Shown: positions 25,401-39,260 of the stretch, one piece after another
Numbering within the stretch: position 1 is the first letter of the stretch
Layout: every line of letters starts with the position of its first letter
Source: Bradyrhizobium sp. B124
GTDB lineage: Bacteria; Pseudomonadota; Alphaproteobacteria; Rhizobiales; Xanthobacteraceae
Direction: 5' to 3'
NCBI RefSeq assembly: GCF_038967635.1
Contig: NZ_CP152413.1
Location: 6,700,001-6,764,000 of the forward strand
Length of the DNA stretch: 64,000 bases
Translations under genes and position numbers: made by a program
Notes under the pieces: model-generated
What the model was told of the DNA's origin: nothing
Databases searched by the model: none
What the model saw: the letters and a program-made list of their open reading frames with translations, nothing else

Positions 25401-26858
25401 TTACCCCGGCAGGTCGGTCTTGCCCATCAGGAAGCTGTCGATCGAGCGCGCGCACTGGCGGCCTTCACGGATTGCCCAGACCACGAGCGACTGGCCGCGG
25501 CGCATGTCGCCGGCGGAGAAGATTTTCGCGCGCGAGGTTTTATAGTCCTGCAGGGAGGCGCGGACGTTGCCGCGCTGGTCGAGCTCGATGCCGAGCGTCT
25601 TGAGCAGGCCCTCGTGCACCGGATGGACGAAGCCCATCGCCAGCAGCACCAGCTCGGCGTCGAGCGTGAACTCGGTGCCGGGTAGCGGCTTGAACTTGTC
25701 GTCGACCTTGACGCAATGCAGCTTGGTGACCTTGCCGTCCTTGCCCTCGAACTTCATGGTCAGCACGGCGTATTCGCGCACTGCGCCTTCGGCCTGGCTC
25801 GACGAGGTCCGCATCTTCAGCGGCCAGTTCGGCCAGGTCACGCCCTTGTTCTCGTGCTCGGGCGGCGCCGGCATGATCTCGAGCTGGGTCACGGACTTCG
25901 CGCCTTGCCGGAACGAGGTGCCGATGCAGTCCGAACCGGTGTCGCCGCCGCCGATCACGACGACATGCTTGCCGCCGGCCAGGATGTCGGCGGTGCCGTT
26001 CAGCGGCTCGCCGGAAACGCGGCGGTTCTGCTGCGGCAGGAAGTCCATCGCGAAGTGGATGCCGGCGAGGTCGCGGCCGGGGATCGGCAGGTCGCGCGGG
26101 GCTTCCGCGCCGCCGGTCAGCGCCACCGCGTCATACTGCTTGGCGAGATCCTGCGGATCGATCGCACCGGGCGTCGAGCCGCCCACCGCCTTGCCGTAGT
26201 GGAAGGTGACGCCCTCGGCTTCCATCTGCGCCACGCGGCGGTCGATGATGTTCTTCTCCATCTTGAAGTCGGGAATGCCGTAGCGCAGCAGGCCGCCGGC
26301 CTTGGCGAACTTCTCGTAGACATGCACCTCGTGGCCGGCGCGCGCGAGCTGCTGCGCGGCGGCCATGCCGGCGGGGCCCGAGCCGATCACGGCGACCTTC
26401 TTGCCGGTCTTCTGCGCAGCTATCTCCGGCTTCAGCCAGCCATTGTCCCAGGCGCGGTCGACGATCGCGCATTCGATGGTCTTGATGGTGACCGGGTTGT
26501 CGTCGATGTTGAGCGTGCAGGACGCCTCGCACGGCGCCGGGCAGATGCGGCCGGTGAACTCGGGGAAATTGTTGGTCGAGTGCAGGTTGCGCGAGGCCTC
26601 TTCCCAGTTGCCCTGATAGACGAGGTCGTTGAAATCGGGGATCTGGTTGTTGACCGGGCAGCCCGGCGTGCCCGGCGCGGTCGAGCCGGTACCGTGGCAA
26701 TAGGGGATGCCGCAATTCATGCAGCGCGCGGCCTGGTCGCGCGTGTCCTTCTCGCTCAGCGGAATGACGAACTCGTTGAAGTTCTTGAGCCGCTCGGCGA
26801 CCGGCTCGTACTTGCGGTCATGCCGCTCGATCTCGAGAAAACCTGTAATCTTACCCAT
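25401..26858 (-). CDS. gltD: Glutamate synthase small subunit
   Basis: A 485-residue beta subunit. It has an N-terminal [4Fe-4S]-type Cys cluster region (CMNCGIPYC, later [10 protein letters not shown] and CPAPCEASC), FAD-binding [13 protein letters not shown] near 150 and NAD(P)H-binding GGGDTGSDC near 295. It channels NADPH electrons to GltB. ATG 26858 ([12 protein letters not shown]) is the family start. It follows gltB by 138 bp across a palindromic element. Confidence 0.96.
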   Translation of the reverse strand: MGKITGFLEIERHDRKYEPVAERLKNFNEFVIPLSEKDTRDQAARCMNCGIPYCHGTGSTAPGTPGCPVNNQIPDFNDLVYQGNWEEASRNLHSTNNFPEFTGRICPAPCEASCTLNIDDNPVTIKTIECAIVDRAWDNGWLKPEIAAQKTGKKVAVIGSGPAGMAAAQQLARAGHEVHVYEKFAKAGGLLRYGIPDFKMEKNIIDRRVAQMEAEGVTFHYGKAVGGSTPGAIDPQDLAKQYDAVALTGGAEAPRDLPIPGRDLAGIHFAMDFLPQQNRRVSGEPLNGTADILAGGKHVVVIGGGDTGSDCIGTSFRQGAKSVTQLEIMPAPPEHENKGVTWPNWPLKMRTSSSQAEGAVREYAVLTMKFEGKDGKVTKLHCVKVDDKFKPLPGTEFTLDAELVLLAMGFVHPVHEGLLKTLGIELDQRGNVRASLQDYKTSRAKIFSAGDMRRGQSLVVWAIREGRQCARSIDSFLMGKTDLPG

Positions 26859-26890
26859 TGAAACCCGATGCCCCTGCATCTCAGTTGTCC

Positions 26891-26985
26891 GTCATTCCGG
26901 GCTGCGCCGCGAGACGCAGACCCGGAGGTCTCGAAGTGGTTTGGCGAGATTCCGGGCTCGCGCCAATGGCGCGCTCCGGAATGAC
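26891..26985. repeat. Palindromic element between gltB and gltD
   Basis: It starts GTCATTCCGGGCT and ends TCCGGAATGAC with internal GCGCCAATGGCGC. It lies inside the gltBD operon, whose gap is otherwise short. Termini resemble those of the element at 7607-7668. Confidence 0.75.
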
Positions 26986-26996
26986 GCCCGGTGATA

Positions 26997-31760
<4,764 letters not shown>

Positions 31761-32230
31761 GTGTCCTCTCCCTTTCGTAAGGGGCCTCACCGTATTTGGC
31801 GCACCTTGGACGTTGCGGCACCCACCGGGCCACCGCTCGTCCGCCGCGAGCCGCATTTTCCTAAATTCAGGCGACGGGCGTTTCAACGTCCCCTAGAGGA
31901 CGGCCCTGCCTGCAGCATTCTCGGAGCCCGGGGCGCCGAGGTTTCGTTGCAATCCCTATGCCGGAATGGCCTCGAAATTGAGACAGCTTTGCTGTCCTAA
32001 CCTCGACCTTGCCAAATTTTTGTCTATCACACAAGCGCGAGGAAGTCCTCGCCCGCATGCTTGGATCGGAGAGCTCGGTGGGCCCGCCGCGCCCCTGATT
32101 CGAAGCAAACACGCCGTGATCTGGCCCAAGGAGGGACCAAGGACCGCCGGAATTCAAACCGAAATTTTGCCCGGCAAGCCGGCAAGAGAGCGGGAAGCTC
32201 CTCAAGGCGGGCCAGACAGGAGTTACGGCG
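31761..32230. other. gltB upstream region and gap to a secreted protein gene
   Basis: Divergent promoter space of 470 bp. It contains a 7-bp inverted repeat GCGAGGA-AG-TCCTCGC at 32037-32052. An antisense frame over 31867-32352 has no protein character. A TTGCCAAATTTTTGTCTATCA run near 32009-32029 could hold promoter elements for the rightward gene. Confidence 0.4.
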
Positions 32231-33046
32231 ATGAAGTTGTTCACAGGTTCGATTGCAGCCGCCGCGCTCGCATTCAGCGCAGCCTCGGCCCAGGCGCAGC
32301 TGGTGACGTCCGTCCGGATTGGCAGCCCGTCTTTCGTCAGGGTATCCGACATGGGCGGTCCCTACGCCGCCATGCCCGAGGTTCCGCCGCCGCCGCGCTT
32401 CGGCCGCGTCCCGAGCCTGCTGCCGCCGGTCGAAGTCTACACCGTGCTGCGCGAAAACGGCTACCTGCCGCTCGGCGCGCCCCAGCAGCGCGGCTTCGTC
32501 TACACGATCTCGGTGATCGACCAGGGCGGCGACGACGGCCGGCTGGTGATCGACGCCCGCGACGGGCACATCGTCCGCTTCACCCCGGCCTACCGGCTCG
32601 GCGACAACTTCGAGGAGGAGATGAGCGAGACCTACGGCCCGGTCGGCCCGATGCCGCGGCCAATCCAGGCCCGGGTGCCGCGGCCACCGCTCCCGATCCC
32701 GCATGTCGCCAGCCGTGTGCCGGTGCCGAAGCGGAGCCCGCTCGCGGCCAGGTCAGCGCCAGGTCCGGCGCCGGCTTCTGTCCCGGCGGCGGCCCAGGCT
32801 CCCGCGCCGTCGGCTCAGGCGGCCGTCGCCCCGACCACTGCGTCGCAGCCTGCGCCGGCCCAGGCCACCGCACCCGCGCCAGCCGAGCCGGCCGCGGCGG
32901 CGCCCCAGCCGGCCGAAGCCCAGGCGGCCGCACCGCAGGCCGTTCAGCAAGCCGAAGCTCCGACCGTCGGTCAGGCCGCTCCACCGCCGCCGGCGCCCGC
33001 GATCCTGCCGACCCAGGCGATGCCGAAGGTGCAGGGTCTGGAGTGA
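32231..33046 (+). CDS. Secreted protein with Pro/Ala-rich tail
   Basis: A 271-residue product: signal peptide (1-22, ending SASAQAQ), a conserved-looking domain of about 100 residues (LLPPVEVYTVLRENGYLPLG, FVYTISVIDQGGDDGRLVIDARDGHIVRF) resembling the PepSY-like/EpsG-type periplasmic fold found in many rhizobial proteins, then over 120 residues of Pro/Ala/Gln repeats. The tail is probably unstructured. No neighbour indicates a role. Confidence 0.75.
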   Translation: MKLFTGSIAAAALAFSAASAQAQLVTSVRIGSPSFVRVSDMGGPYAAMPEVPPPPRFGRVPSLLPPVEVYTVLRENGYLPLGAPQQRGFVYTISVIDQGGDDGRLVIDARDGHIVRFTPAYRLGDNFEEEMSETYGPVGPMPRPIQARVPRPPLPIPHVASRVPVPKRSPLAARSAPGPAPASVPAAAQAPAPSAQAAVAPTTASQPAPAQATAPAPAEPAAAAPQPAEAQAAAPQAVQQAEAPTVGQAAPPPPAPAILPTQAMPKVQGLE

Positions 33047-33050
33047 CGGC

Positions 33051-33135
33051 GTAGCCCGGATGGAGCGCAGCGTAATCCGGGAAGGTCCCGCCGCGGCGAA
33101 CAACCCCGGATTTCGCTGCGCTTCATCCGGGCTAC
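33051..33135. repeat. Palindromic element with GTAGCCCGGATG ends
   Basis: GTAGCCCGGATGGAGCGCAG at the left and CTGCGCTTCATCCGGGCTAC at the right form an inverted repeat separated by about 30 bp. It is a widespread proteobacterial REP-like unit. Confidence 0.8.
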
Positions 33136-33162
33136 GGCTTATCCGGGTTACGGCACCGACAG

Positions 33163-33192
33163 AAAAAACGCCCCGGTTTCCCGGGGCGTTTT
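33163..33192. terminator. Bidirectional intrinsic terminator
   Basis: ACGCCCCGG-TTT-CCGGGGCGT with A-rich and T-rich flanks on both sides (AAAAAA before, TTTTC after). It lies between the convergent secreted protein gene and hsp20 and can serve both. Confidence 0.85.
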
Positions 33193-33230
33193 CGCGTTCA
33201 GCCAATATCTGCCGACGCGGGATCTGTCGC

Positions 33231-33707
33231 TTAGGCCGCGACCTTGCTGGCCGAGCCGTCAACCACCTGCGGGGCCTTCTCGCTGCCGCCGATCGGAATG
33301 CTGCGGGGCTTCTTGGCCTCGGGAATCTCGCGGACGAGATCGACGTGGAGCAGGCCGTTCTCGAGCGAAGCGTTCTTCACCTGCACGAAGTCGGCAAGCT
33401 GGAAGACGCGCTCGAAGGCGCGGGAGGCGATGCCGCGATAGAGCACTTCGGCGCTGTTGCCGGAATTCTCGTTGGCGGATTTTTCGCCCTTGATCGTCAG
33501 CGTGTTTTCCTTCGCGACGATCGAAAGCTCGGCCTGCGAGAAGCCGGAGACCGCAACGCTGATCCGGTAAGCATTCTCGCCGGTGCGCTCGATGTTGTAG
33601 GGGGGATAGCCGGGGCTGCCGTCCGAGGTCACCTGATCGAGCAGGCTGAAGAGGCGGTCGAAGCCGACGGTGGAACGATAGAACGGAGTGAGGTCGTAGC
33701 TACGCAT
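33231..33707 (-). CDS. Small heat-shock protein (Hsp20 family)
   Basis: A 158-residue class A-like IbpA-type sHsp. It begins MRSYDLTPFYRSTVGFDRLF, as in Bradyrhizobium HspA-class proteins, then the alpha-crystallin domain (about 35-130; ISVAVSGFSQAELSI, AFERVFQL) ending with GLLHVDLVREIPEAKKPRSIPI, which includes the conserved IPI tail motif. ATG 33707, with GGAGGA exposed in the thermometer hairpin, is the start. ATP-independent chaperone; see the sigma32 promoter and ROSE element. Confidence 0.95.
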   Translation of the reverse strand: MRSYDLTPFYRSTVGFDRLFSLLDQVTSDGSPGYPPYNIERTGENAYRISVAVSGFSQAELSIVAKENTLTIKGEKSANENSGNSAEVLYRGIASRAFERVFQLADFVQVKNASLENGLLHVDLVREIPEAKKPRSIPIGGSEKAPQVVDGSASKVAA

Positions 33708-33817
33708 AGGGTAGTCCTCCAATGAGCGACTGTTTCAGTTACCCGCCCGCCATCGGGCCGGGCTTAGATGTGTGCAGCCTGATGTTCCGGTTCCGAAACA
33801 CTGGTAGCGGCCTGCAC
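33708..33817 (-). promoter_or_regulatory. ROSE-type RNA thermometer
   Basis: The 5' leader folds into several hairpins. The last (33714-33730) reads GTCGCTCATTGGAGGAC and pairs the Shine-Dalgarno GGAGGA with CTCG..C leaving one unpaired G, matching the ROSE consensus in which UYGCU faces AGGA with a G-G mismatch. A preceding stem CCCGGCCCG/CGGGCGGG (33741-33763) and a weaker one near 33784-33801 complete the multi-hairpin layout. Heat melts the last hairpin and exposes the ribosome site. Confidence 0.85.
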
Positions 33818-33824
33818 TGAGGTG

Positions 33825-33852
33825 ATATGGGAGGGGTCACGTCGCGTTCAAG
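33825..33852 (-). promoter_or_regulatory. Sigma32 (RpoH) promoter of hsp20
   Basis: On the minus strand, -35 CTTGAAC (33852-33846), a 13-bp spacer and -10 TCCCATAT (33832-33825) match the RpoH consensus (CTTGAAA-N13-15-CCCCATNT). Transcription would start about 33817, giving a leader near 110 nt that contains the ROSE element. Confidence 0.8.
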
Positions 33853-33925
33853 AGGCGGAAACCGCGTCGCTTTTCGGCGCTGGCGTCCTTGATCTCCACC
33901 CTGTCCCTCCACTCCGGTCTCCTGC

Positions 33926-34873
33926 ATGACGCTCGTCTCGATCCCCGCCAATCCGGTTCCGGACGACGTTGTCAGTGGCACCATCAAGACACCTGACGGG
34001 GCCGAGCTGCGCTTTGCGCGCTGGGCGCCGCCGCCCGGCCGCAAGGGCACGGTCTGCGTGTTCGGCGGGCGCGGCGAGATGATCGAGAAATACTTCGAGA
34101 CCGTGCGCGACCTGCGCGACCGCGGCTTTGCGGTGGCGATGATCGACTGGCGCGGGCAAGGGCATTCGTCGCGGCGGCTGCGTGATCCGCGCAAGGGTTA
34201 CGTGCGCGACTTCGCCGACTACGAGGTCGACGTCGAGACCTTCGTGCAGCAGGTGGTGCTGCCGGATTGCCCGCCGCCCTATTTCGCGCTGGCGCATTCG
34301 ATGGGCGGCGCGGTCATGCTGCGGGTCGCGCATGCCGGCAAGCGCTGGTTCGACCGCATGGTGCTGTCGGCGCCGATGATCGACCTGCCGCGCCGGCGCG
34401 TGTCGTTGTTTCCGAGCGCCCTGCTCCGGATCATGCGGCTGGCTGGGCAGGGCGGCCGCTACATTCCGGGCGGGAGCGACGAACTGGTCGGCCTCGCGCC
34501 CTTCATTGGTAATCCCGTCACCAGCGACCCGGTGCGCCATGCCCGCAACGCGGCGATCCTGGAAGAAGACCCGACGCTCGGCATCGCGGCACCGACGATC
34601 GCCTGGGCCGACACTGCGTTCACCGCGATGCGCACCTTCCGCGGCATGTCGTACCCGACCGAAATCCGCCAGCCGATCCTGATGCTGGCGGCGAGCAATG
34701 ACGAGGTGGTGTCGACGGCGGCGATCGAGGAGTTCGCCTACCATCTGCGCGCCGGCTCGCATCTCGTGATCGCCGGCTCCAAGCACGAGATCCTGCAGGA
34801 GCAGGATCGCTACCGCGGGCAATTCTGGGCGGCGTTCGACGCTTTCGTGCCCGGCACGCCGCTGTTCAAGTGA
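33926..34873 (+). CDS. Alpha/beta hydrolase, lysophospholipase-like
   Basis: The 315-residue hydrolase has the nucleophile elbow AHSMGG (Ser about 130), acid Asp in the ASNDEVV segment and catalytic His in GSKHEIL, plus the lysophospholipase L2 motif DWRGQGHSSR. No signal peptide. ATG 33926 (MTLVSIPANPVPDD) is supported. It is divergent from hsp20 and may be monocistronic; substrate is likely a lysophospholipid or monoacylglycerol. Confidence 0.85.
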   Translation: MTLVSIPANPVPDDVVSGTIKTPDGAELRFARWAPPPGRKGTVCVFGGRGEMIEKYFETVRDLRDRGFAVAMIDWRGQGHSSRRLRDPRKGYVRDFADYEVDVETFVQQVVLPDCPPPYFALAHSMGGAVMLRVAHAGKRWFDRMVLSAPMIDLPRRRVSLFPSALLRIMRLAGQGGRYIPGGSDELVGLAPFIGNPVTSDPVRHARNAAILEEDPTLGIAAPTIAWADTAFTAMRTFRGMSYPTEIRQPILMLAASNDEVVSTAAIEEFAYHLRAGSHLVIAGSKHEILQEQDRYRGQFWAAFDAFVPGTPLFK

Positions 34874-34878
34874 ACCAT

Positions 34879-34930
34879 AGCGTTTTCGAGCGAAGTGGAT
34901 ACCGGTTCGCGTGAAGAAAACGCGTCAAAA
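34879..34930. repeat. Dispersed 52-bp hairpin repeat, copy 1
   Basis: It begins AGCGTTTTCGAGCGAAGTGG and ends GAAAACGCGTCAAAA, with self-complementary ends (GCGTTTTC/GAAAACGC). A second copy with 3 mismatches is at 57110-57161. Confidence 0.85.
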
Positions 34931-34936
34931 AGAAAT

Positions 34937-35596
34937 CTAGCCCTGCAGCAGCGCGACGATCCGGTCGGGAAAGCGCTTTTCCACGAACAAGGTCCTGACC
35001 TCGGCGACGCTGAGATAGCGGTCCTTGCCTTCGCCCTTGCCCATGATGTCGAGCAGCACCGGCCACTCGCCGAGCATCAGCAGCGGATAGTAGCAGTGCA
35101 GGATCGCGTAGGACGGCGGATGCTCGTCCTTGGCGCGCTGGAAGTTTGCCGCCATGAAGGTCTTGATCTCGGAGGCCGACAGCCCGCGTTCGACGCTGCC
35201 GTCGGGGGCCTTGTGGTCCGTGCCGAAGGTGGCGAGCCGCGCGATCTCGTCCTCATGCACGACGGCATGCTGGTCGAGGATGCGCGAGCCGGCGCCGTGC
35301 TTGTCGAGCGGGCCATTGCGCAATTCGTCGAGGATGGCGCCCTGCAGCAGGCTGCGAATCTGGCTGAAGGGGCCGATGCCGTTGGCCATCTGCGCGACCA
35401 TGAAGATCTTGGCGCCGGCGCTGAGCGCCGGAAGGCCGGTCTTGCCGGTGGCGCGGTCGATGGTTTCGGTCAGCTTCGGCAGCGGCACGATATGGCCGCC
35501 GACATAGTCGCCGGCGACCAGCGCACGCAGGAACGGGCAGGGATTGTCAGGAGAAACCTGCGGGGCGGGTGCCGCGCTTGCAGCCGTATCGGACAT
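34937..35596 (-). CDS. Conserved-looking hypothetical protein
   Basis: A 219-residue cytoplasmic protein without signal or membrane segment. It begins with a low-complexity Ala/Pro stretch, then DNPCPFLRALVAGDYVGGH; the C-terminal part is helical and charged. It does not match a family I recognise; resemblance to peroxidase-type N-terminal CPFL segments is only a hint. AGGA nine bases before ATG 35596 supports the start. It is 60 bp upstream of the cyclase gene's stop side on the same strand. Confidence 0.65.
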   Translation of the reverse strand: MSDTAASAAPAPQVSPDNPCPFLRALVAGDYVGGHIVPLPKLTETIDRATGKTGLPALSAGAKIFMVAQMANGIGPFSQIRSLLQGAILDELRNGPLDKHGAGSRILDQHAVVHEDEIARLATFGTDHKAPDGSVERGLSASEIKTFMAANFQRAKDEHPPSYAILHCYYPLLMLGEWPVLLDIMGKGEGKDRYLSVAEVRTLFVEKRFPDRIVALLQG

Positions 35597-35656
35597 CAAA
35601 CCACATCCTGAAAAGATTCAGCTTAAAAAGCATCCATTACCGGTGGATGAATTCGC

Positions 35657-37456
35657 TCAGGAATCAGCGGCGAATTTCGAATTGGATGCAACCAGAGCGA
35701 GTTTGCCGAACGGGAGCCCGGCTTTCAAGAGCCCATCGCGATAGAGCGCGATGTCGGCCGGGTTCTTCCAGTGGAAATTGCGCAAATGACGTTCGACCGT
35801 GAGATCGGGATGGCTGGCGAGCAGCGCCTCGGCCGCCTGCGCGGCTTCGTCGGCGCGGCCGAGCTGGGCGAGCGCGGCGCTGCGTACCGCGAGGCACTGC
35901 AGATGGTTCGGGTTGAGATACAGCCCTTCGCGCGACCATGACAGCGAGGCGTCATATTGCCCGAGCAGATAATGACTGAACGCGTTCAGCGCGGCCCATT
36001 GGTAGCGCGGGTCGCTGTTGCCGCGCTGAACCGCCGTCGAGAACAGATCGACCGCCTTGCGATGATCGCCGATCACCATATGGCAGATTCCAAGCACGCC
36101 GCGGGCGCCCATGTCGTAGGGATTGAGCTCGATCGCCCGCTTGATGGCGTCCATCGCGGCTTCGTAGTGGCCCTGCATCGCATGCAGATAGGCCAGCAGC
36201 GAAAATGCGAACGAGGAGCGCGGGTCGAGCCGGACGCTGCTCTCGGCCAGGCTGACCGACGAGGCCCACAATTCGCGCGTGCTCGGAATCCAGCCGAACT
36301 GGATACTCTGGATCTGGATCAGCGCGAGATAGGCGCGCGCGATCGACAGCGCGGGGTCGAGCTCGATCGCCTCCTTGAACAGCGCGATCGCGGTTTCGCA
36401 ATCGTCCTTGGTCTGGTGATAGTAGTGCGAAAGACCTTTCAGGAAGCGGTCCCACGCGGTCAGCTCGGCGTTCGGCGAGCGCGCCGGCGCCGAGGCCTCG
36501 GCACGGTAGATCTCCTGGGCCACCGCGGCGGAGAGGTTCGCGGTGATCTCGTCCTGCATCGCGAACAGGTCGCCCATGTCGCGGTCGTAGCGGCCGGTCC
36601 ACAGCTGCTCGCCCTTCTCGGGCGCGATCAGCTCGGCGGAAACGCGGATCTTGTTGCCGGCGCGGCGCACCGAGCCCTGGATCAGATAGGTCGCGTCGAT
36701 TTCGCGCGCGATCAGGCGGGTCGAGACGTTCTTGCCCTTGTAGGCGAAGGTCGAGTTGCGGCTCAGCACGCGGTAGAAGGATTGCAGCGACAGCGCGTGG
36801 ATCAGATCCTCGGTCAGGCCGTCAGAGAAATATTCGTCGGCGCCACCGCTCAGATTGTCGAACGGCAGCACACCGACGATCGCGGTCCGGTATTGCCCCG
36901 GCAGATGCGGGCCGTCGTCGGGAACCTGCTCCTGCTTGTCGGAGCCGGCCGGCGCCCAGGTCCAGACATGGACCGGCTCGGTGATGTTCTTGAAGCGGTG
37001 CGGGCCGGCATCGACCAGGCTGACGGCAAGCCGCCGCCCTGACTCGGTGCGGGCCTTGTCCGACACCGCAATGCCGCCCGGCACGGCGACGGTCTCGAGG
37101 CGGACGGCGATGTTGACGTCGTCACCGAACACCTCGTCCTCGTCGGCCATGACGTCGCCCATGTGGACACCCATCCGGAAGTGCATGGCGCGGTCGGCCG
37201 GCAGATGTTCGTTGCGCTCGGCCATCAGGGTCTGCATCGCGACGGCAGCCTCGATCGCGCCGATGATGCTCGGAAATTCCAGCAGGAAGCCGTCGCCGGT
37301 GTTTTTGACGATTCGGCCGCCATGGTTGAGGATGATCGGGTAAATCGCGCTGCGGTGCGCCTTGAACGAGGCATGCGTCCCCGCCTCGTCGACACCCATC
37401 ATGCGGGAATAGCCGGCGATATCAGCGCAAAGAATGGCAGCGAGCCGTCTTTCCAT
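35657..37456 (-). CDS. Class III adenylate/guanylate cyclase with TPR region
   Basis: A 599-residue protein. The N-terminal cyclase domain (about 1-180) has LAAILCADIAGYSR with the first metal Asp and KNTGDGFLLEF with the second, so it appears catalytic. Next is a TolB/FlgO-like segment (VLPFDNLSGGADEYFSDGLTEDLIHAL, about 200-330) and then TPR repeats to the end (for example IELNPYDMGARGVLGICHM). Rhizobia encode many such cyclases. There is no membrane helix. ATG 37456 matches the family start MERRLAAILCADI. Confidence 0.9.
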   Translation of the reverse strand: MERRLAAILCADIAGYSRMMGVDEAGTHASFKAHRSAIYPIILNHGGRIVKNTGDGFLLEFPSIIGAIEAAVAMQTLMAERNEHLPADRAMHFRMGVHMGDVMADEDEVFGDDVNIAVRLETVAVPGGIAVSDKARTESGRRLAVSLVDAGPHRFKNITEPVHVWTWAPAGSDKQEQVPDDGPHLPGQYRTAIVGVLPFDNLSGGADEYFSDGLTEDLIHALSLQSFYRVLSRNSTFAYKGKNVSTRLIAREIDATYLIQGSVRRAGNKIRVSAELIAPEKGEQLWTGRYDRDMGDLFAMQDEITANLSAAVAQEIYRAEASAPARSPNAELTAWDRFLKGLSHYYHQTKDDCETAIALFKEAIELDPALSIARAYLALIQIQSIQFGWIPSTRELWASSVSLAESSVRLDPRSSFAFSLLAYLHAMQGHYEAAMDAIKRAIELNPYDMGARGVLGICHMVIGDHRKAVDLFSTAVQRGNSDPRYQWAALNAFSHYLLGQYDASLSWSREGLYLNPNHLQCLAVRSAALAQLGRADEAAQAAEALLASHPDLTVERHLRNFHWKNPADIALYRDGLLKAGLPFGKLALVASNSKFAADS

Positions 37457-37687
37457 GTCTCCTGTGCCCTGGAATTGGCCACTTAGCCGAGGTGACCGAA
37501 TCCGATACTTACAAGACAGGCCGGGTCCGGCGGAAGCGCGGTTTACGGGCACCTATAATGCATCGTAGCAGGAATTGGCATGCGACCAACGGATCGTACA
37601 GTCCGTTTCTCTACTGAATTCGTGTGTCGCTGGGATGGCGCAGGTTGGCTGACCGTCCTTTCGGGTTCGTTACTTACAGAGGTTAAT

Positions 37688-38332
37688 GTGGCCGAGATGC
37701 TGGGAATTCACGAGCTTTGGCTGTTTGTCCTGTCCGGGCTGCTGCTCAACGTCACGCCGGGGCCGGATACCGCTTATATCATAGGGCGCACGATTCAGCA
37801 CGGATGGCGCGGCGGAGCCGCTGCGGCGATCGGTATCAGCTGCGGCTGCCTGGTCCACGTGCTGGGCGCGGCGATCGGGCTGTCGGCGTTGCTGATGGCG
37901 TCGTCGACCGCGTTCCTGGCCGTCAAGCTGATCGGCGCGGCCTATCTGGTGCTGACCGGCCTGCAGATGCTGCTGTCGCGCGCCAAGCCGATCGCGGACA
38001 TCGGCGGGCAGGGCGGCGAGACCTCGATCTCGCGTGTGTTCTGGCAGGGGGCACTGACCAACATCCTCAACCCCAAGGTGGCGCTGTTCTTCCTGGCATT
38101 CCTGCCGCAATTCGTGGCGGCGGACTCAGCCCAGAAGACGCTCGCCTTCCTGGTGCTCGGGCTGATCTTCATCACCGGCGGCACGCTGTGGTGTCTTGGC
38201 CTCGCGGCCTTTGCGGCACGGGCTGCCAGCCGCATCCGGCAATCGACCGGCGTGATCGCCTGGATCAACCGCTCGCTCGGCGCGCTCTTCATCTATCTCG
38301 GCGTCCGCGTCGCCATGCTGGAGGCGCGCTAG
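37688..38332 (+). CDS. LysE/RhtB-family amino-acid exporter
   Basis: A 214-residue permease with six hydrophobic segments and the LysE motif LLLNVTPGPDTAYIIGRTIQHGWRGG near the N-terminus. GAGG six bases before GTG 37688 fixes the start, although ATG 37697 is also possible; the longer frame from 37580 adds a non-family N-terminus. It exports amino acids or related compounds; substrate unknown. Confidence 0.87.
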   Translation: MAEMLGIHELWLFVLSGLLLNVTPGPDTAYIIGRTIQHGWRGGAAAAIGISCGCLVHVLGAAIGLSALLMASSTAFLAVKLIGAAYLVLTGLQMLLSRAKPIADIGGQGGETSISRVFWQGALTNILNPKVALFFLAFLPQFVAADSAQKTLAFLVLGLIFITGGTLWCLGLAAFAARAASRIRQSTGVIAWINRSLGALFIYLGVRVAMLEAR

Positions 38333-38340
38333 CCGTCACT

Positions 38341-38419
38341 TGAGCGTGATCTCCGCGCAAACGCGTTCCGCGTTTATCGCGAGGGAAAACCGCTTCGCAC
38401 TTTTCCGGATCATGCTCTA
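38341..38419. repeat. Dispersed intergenic repeat (AGAGCATGATCCGG type)
   Basis: The sequence includes AAACGCGTTCCGCGTTT and ends with the complement of GAGCATGATCCGGAAAAGTG, a repeat family common in Bradyrhizobium and relatives. It sits between convergent genes and may act as terminator. Confidence 0.75.
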
Positions 38420-39169
38420 GCCGTGGATCTTGAGCAGCGCGCTGCCGGCGAGATAGATGCCGAGCAGGATCATCGCGATCAGGAACCAGCGGCGGAAGAC
38501 GTCCGGCTGCATCCGTGTGCGGACCGCCTGGCCGATGAACATGCCGATGAACGATGCCACCATCGCGACCGCGCCCGGCAGCGCGGTGGCCGCGGTCAGC
38601 AGGCCCGAGGCCGTGAGGTTGAAGGCGAGTGCGATGGTCGCGGTTGTGAAGAAGACGCCGAGCGCCTGCACCAGTTCGTCCCGCTCCATGCCGATCGCCT
38701 GCATGAACGGCATCGAGGGAATGACCTGGACGCCGGTTGCCGCCGAGATCAGCCCGGTGATGACGCCGACGATGCCGCCGATCCATTTCTCGTCGCGCCG
38801 TCTGACCTTGAAGTTGAATCTGCTCAGGCCGACGATCGCGTAGATCACCAGCAGCGCGCCGAGCACGACGGTGCCGTAGGCCGCGTAAGGCCCGGTCAAT
38901 AGTCCGGCATTGATCCAGATTCCAACGACGGTGCCGAGCATCAGCGGCCACAGCCGCTTGAGGATGTCGTGCAGATAGGGGCCGACGAAGGTCTGCCAGA
39001 TATTGGTGACGATCGCCGGCACGATCACGATCGCAATCGCCTGACCTGGTGCCATCGTGGTTGCCAGCAGTCCCATCGCGACCGTCGGCAGCCCGAGGCC
39101 GAGTGTGCCCTTGACGAAGCCGGCGAGCAGGAAGGCGAAAGCGATGAAGATCAGGAGATGGTCGACCAT
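38417..39169 (-). CDS. TauE/SafE-family sulfite/organic anion exporter
   Basis: A 250-residue protein with about eight transmembrane helices and the TauE signature FLLAGFVKGTLGLGLPTVAMGLL, repeated as VGVITGLISAATGVQVIPSMPFMQAIG. ATG 39169 (MVDHLLIFIAFAF) is preferred over the upstream TTG/ATG. Divergent from the LysR regulator gene, the typical layout of a LysR-controlled transporter. Confidence 0.88.
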   Translation of the reverse strand: MVDHLLIFIAFAFLLAGFVKGTLGLGLPTVAMGLLATTMAPGQAIAIVIVPAIVTNIWQTFVGPYLHDILKRLWPLMLGTVVGIWINAGLLTGPYAAYGTVVLGALLVIYAIVGLSRFNFKVRRRDEKWIGGIVGVITGLISAATGVQVIPSMPFMQAIGMERDELVQALGVFFTTATIALAFNLTASGLLTAATALPGAVAMVASFIGMFIGQAVRTRMQPDVFRRWFLIAMILLGIYLAGSALLKIHG

Positions 39170-39182
39170 GGCTGCACATTGA

Positions 39183-39199
39183 CCGATCGACGCGATCGG
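39183..39199. promoter_or_regulatory. Palindrome in the tauE-lysR intergenic region
   Basis: CCGATCG-ACG-CGATCGG is a perfect 7-3-7 inverted repeat in the 91-bp divergent promoter region, a candidate LysR-type binding site. A second inverted repeat CCTTCGG-ATCAC-CCGAAGG lies at 39225-39243. Confidence 0.5.
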
Positions 39200-39260
39200 C
39201 ACAATCTGGAGGTTACGGAGTTAGCCTTCGGATCACCCGAAGGGCGGGGCGGGAAACGTC

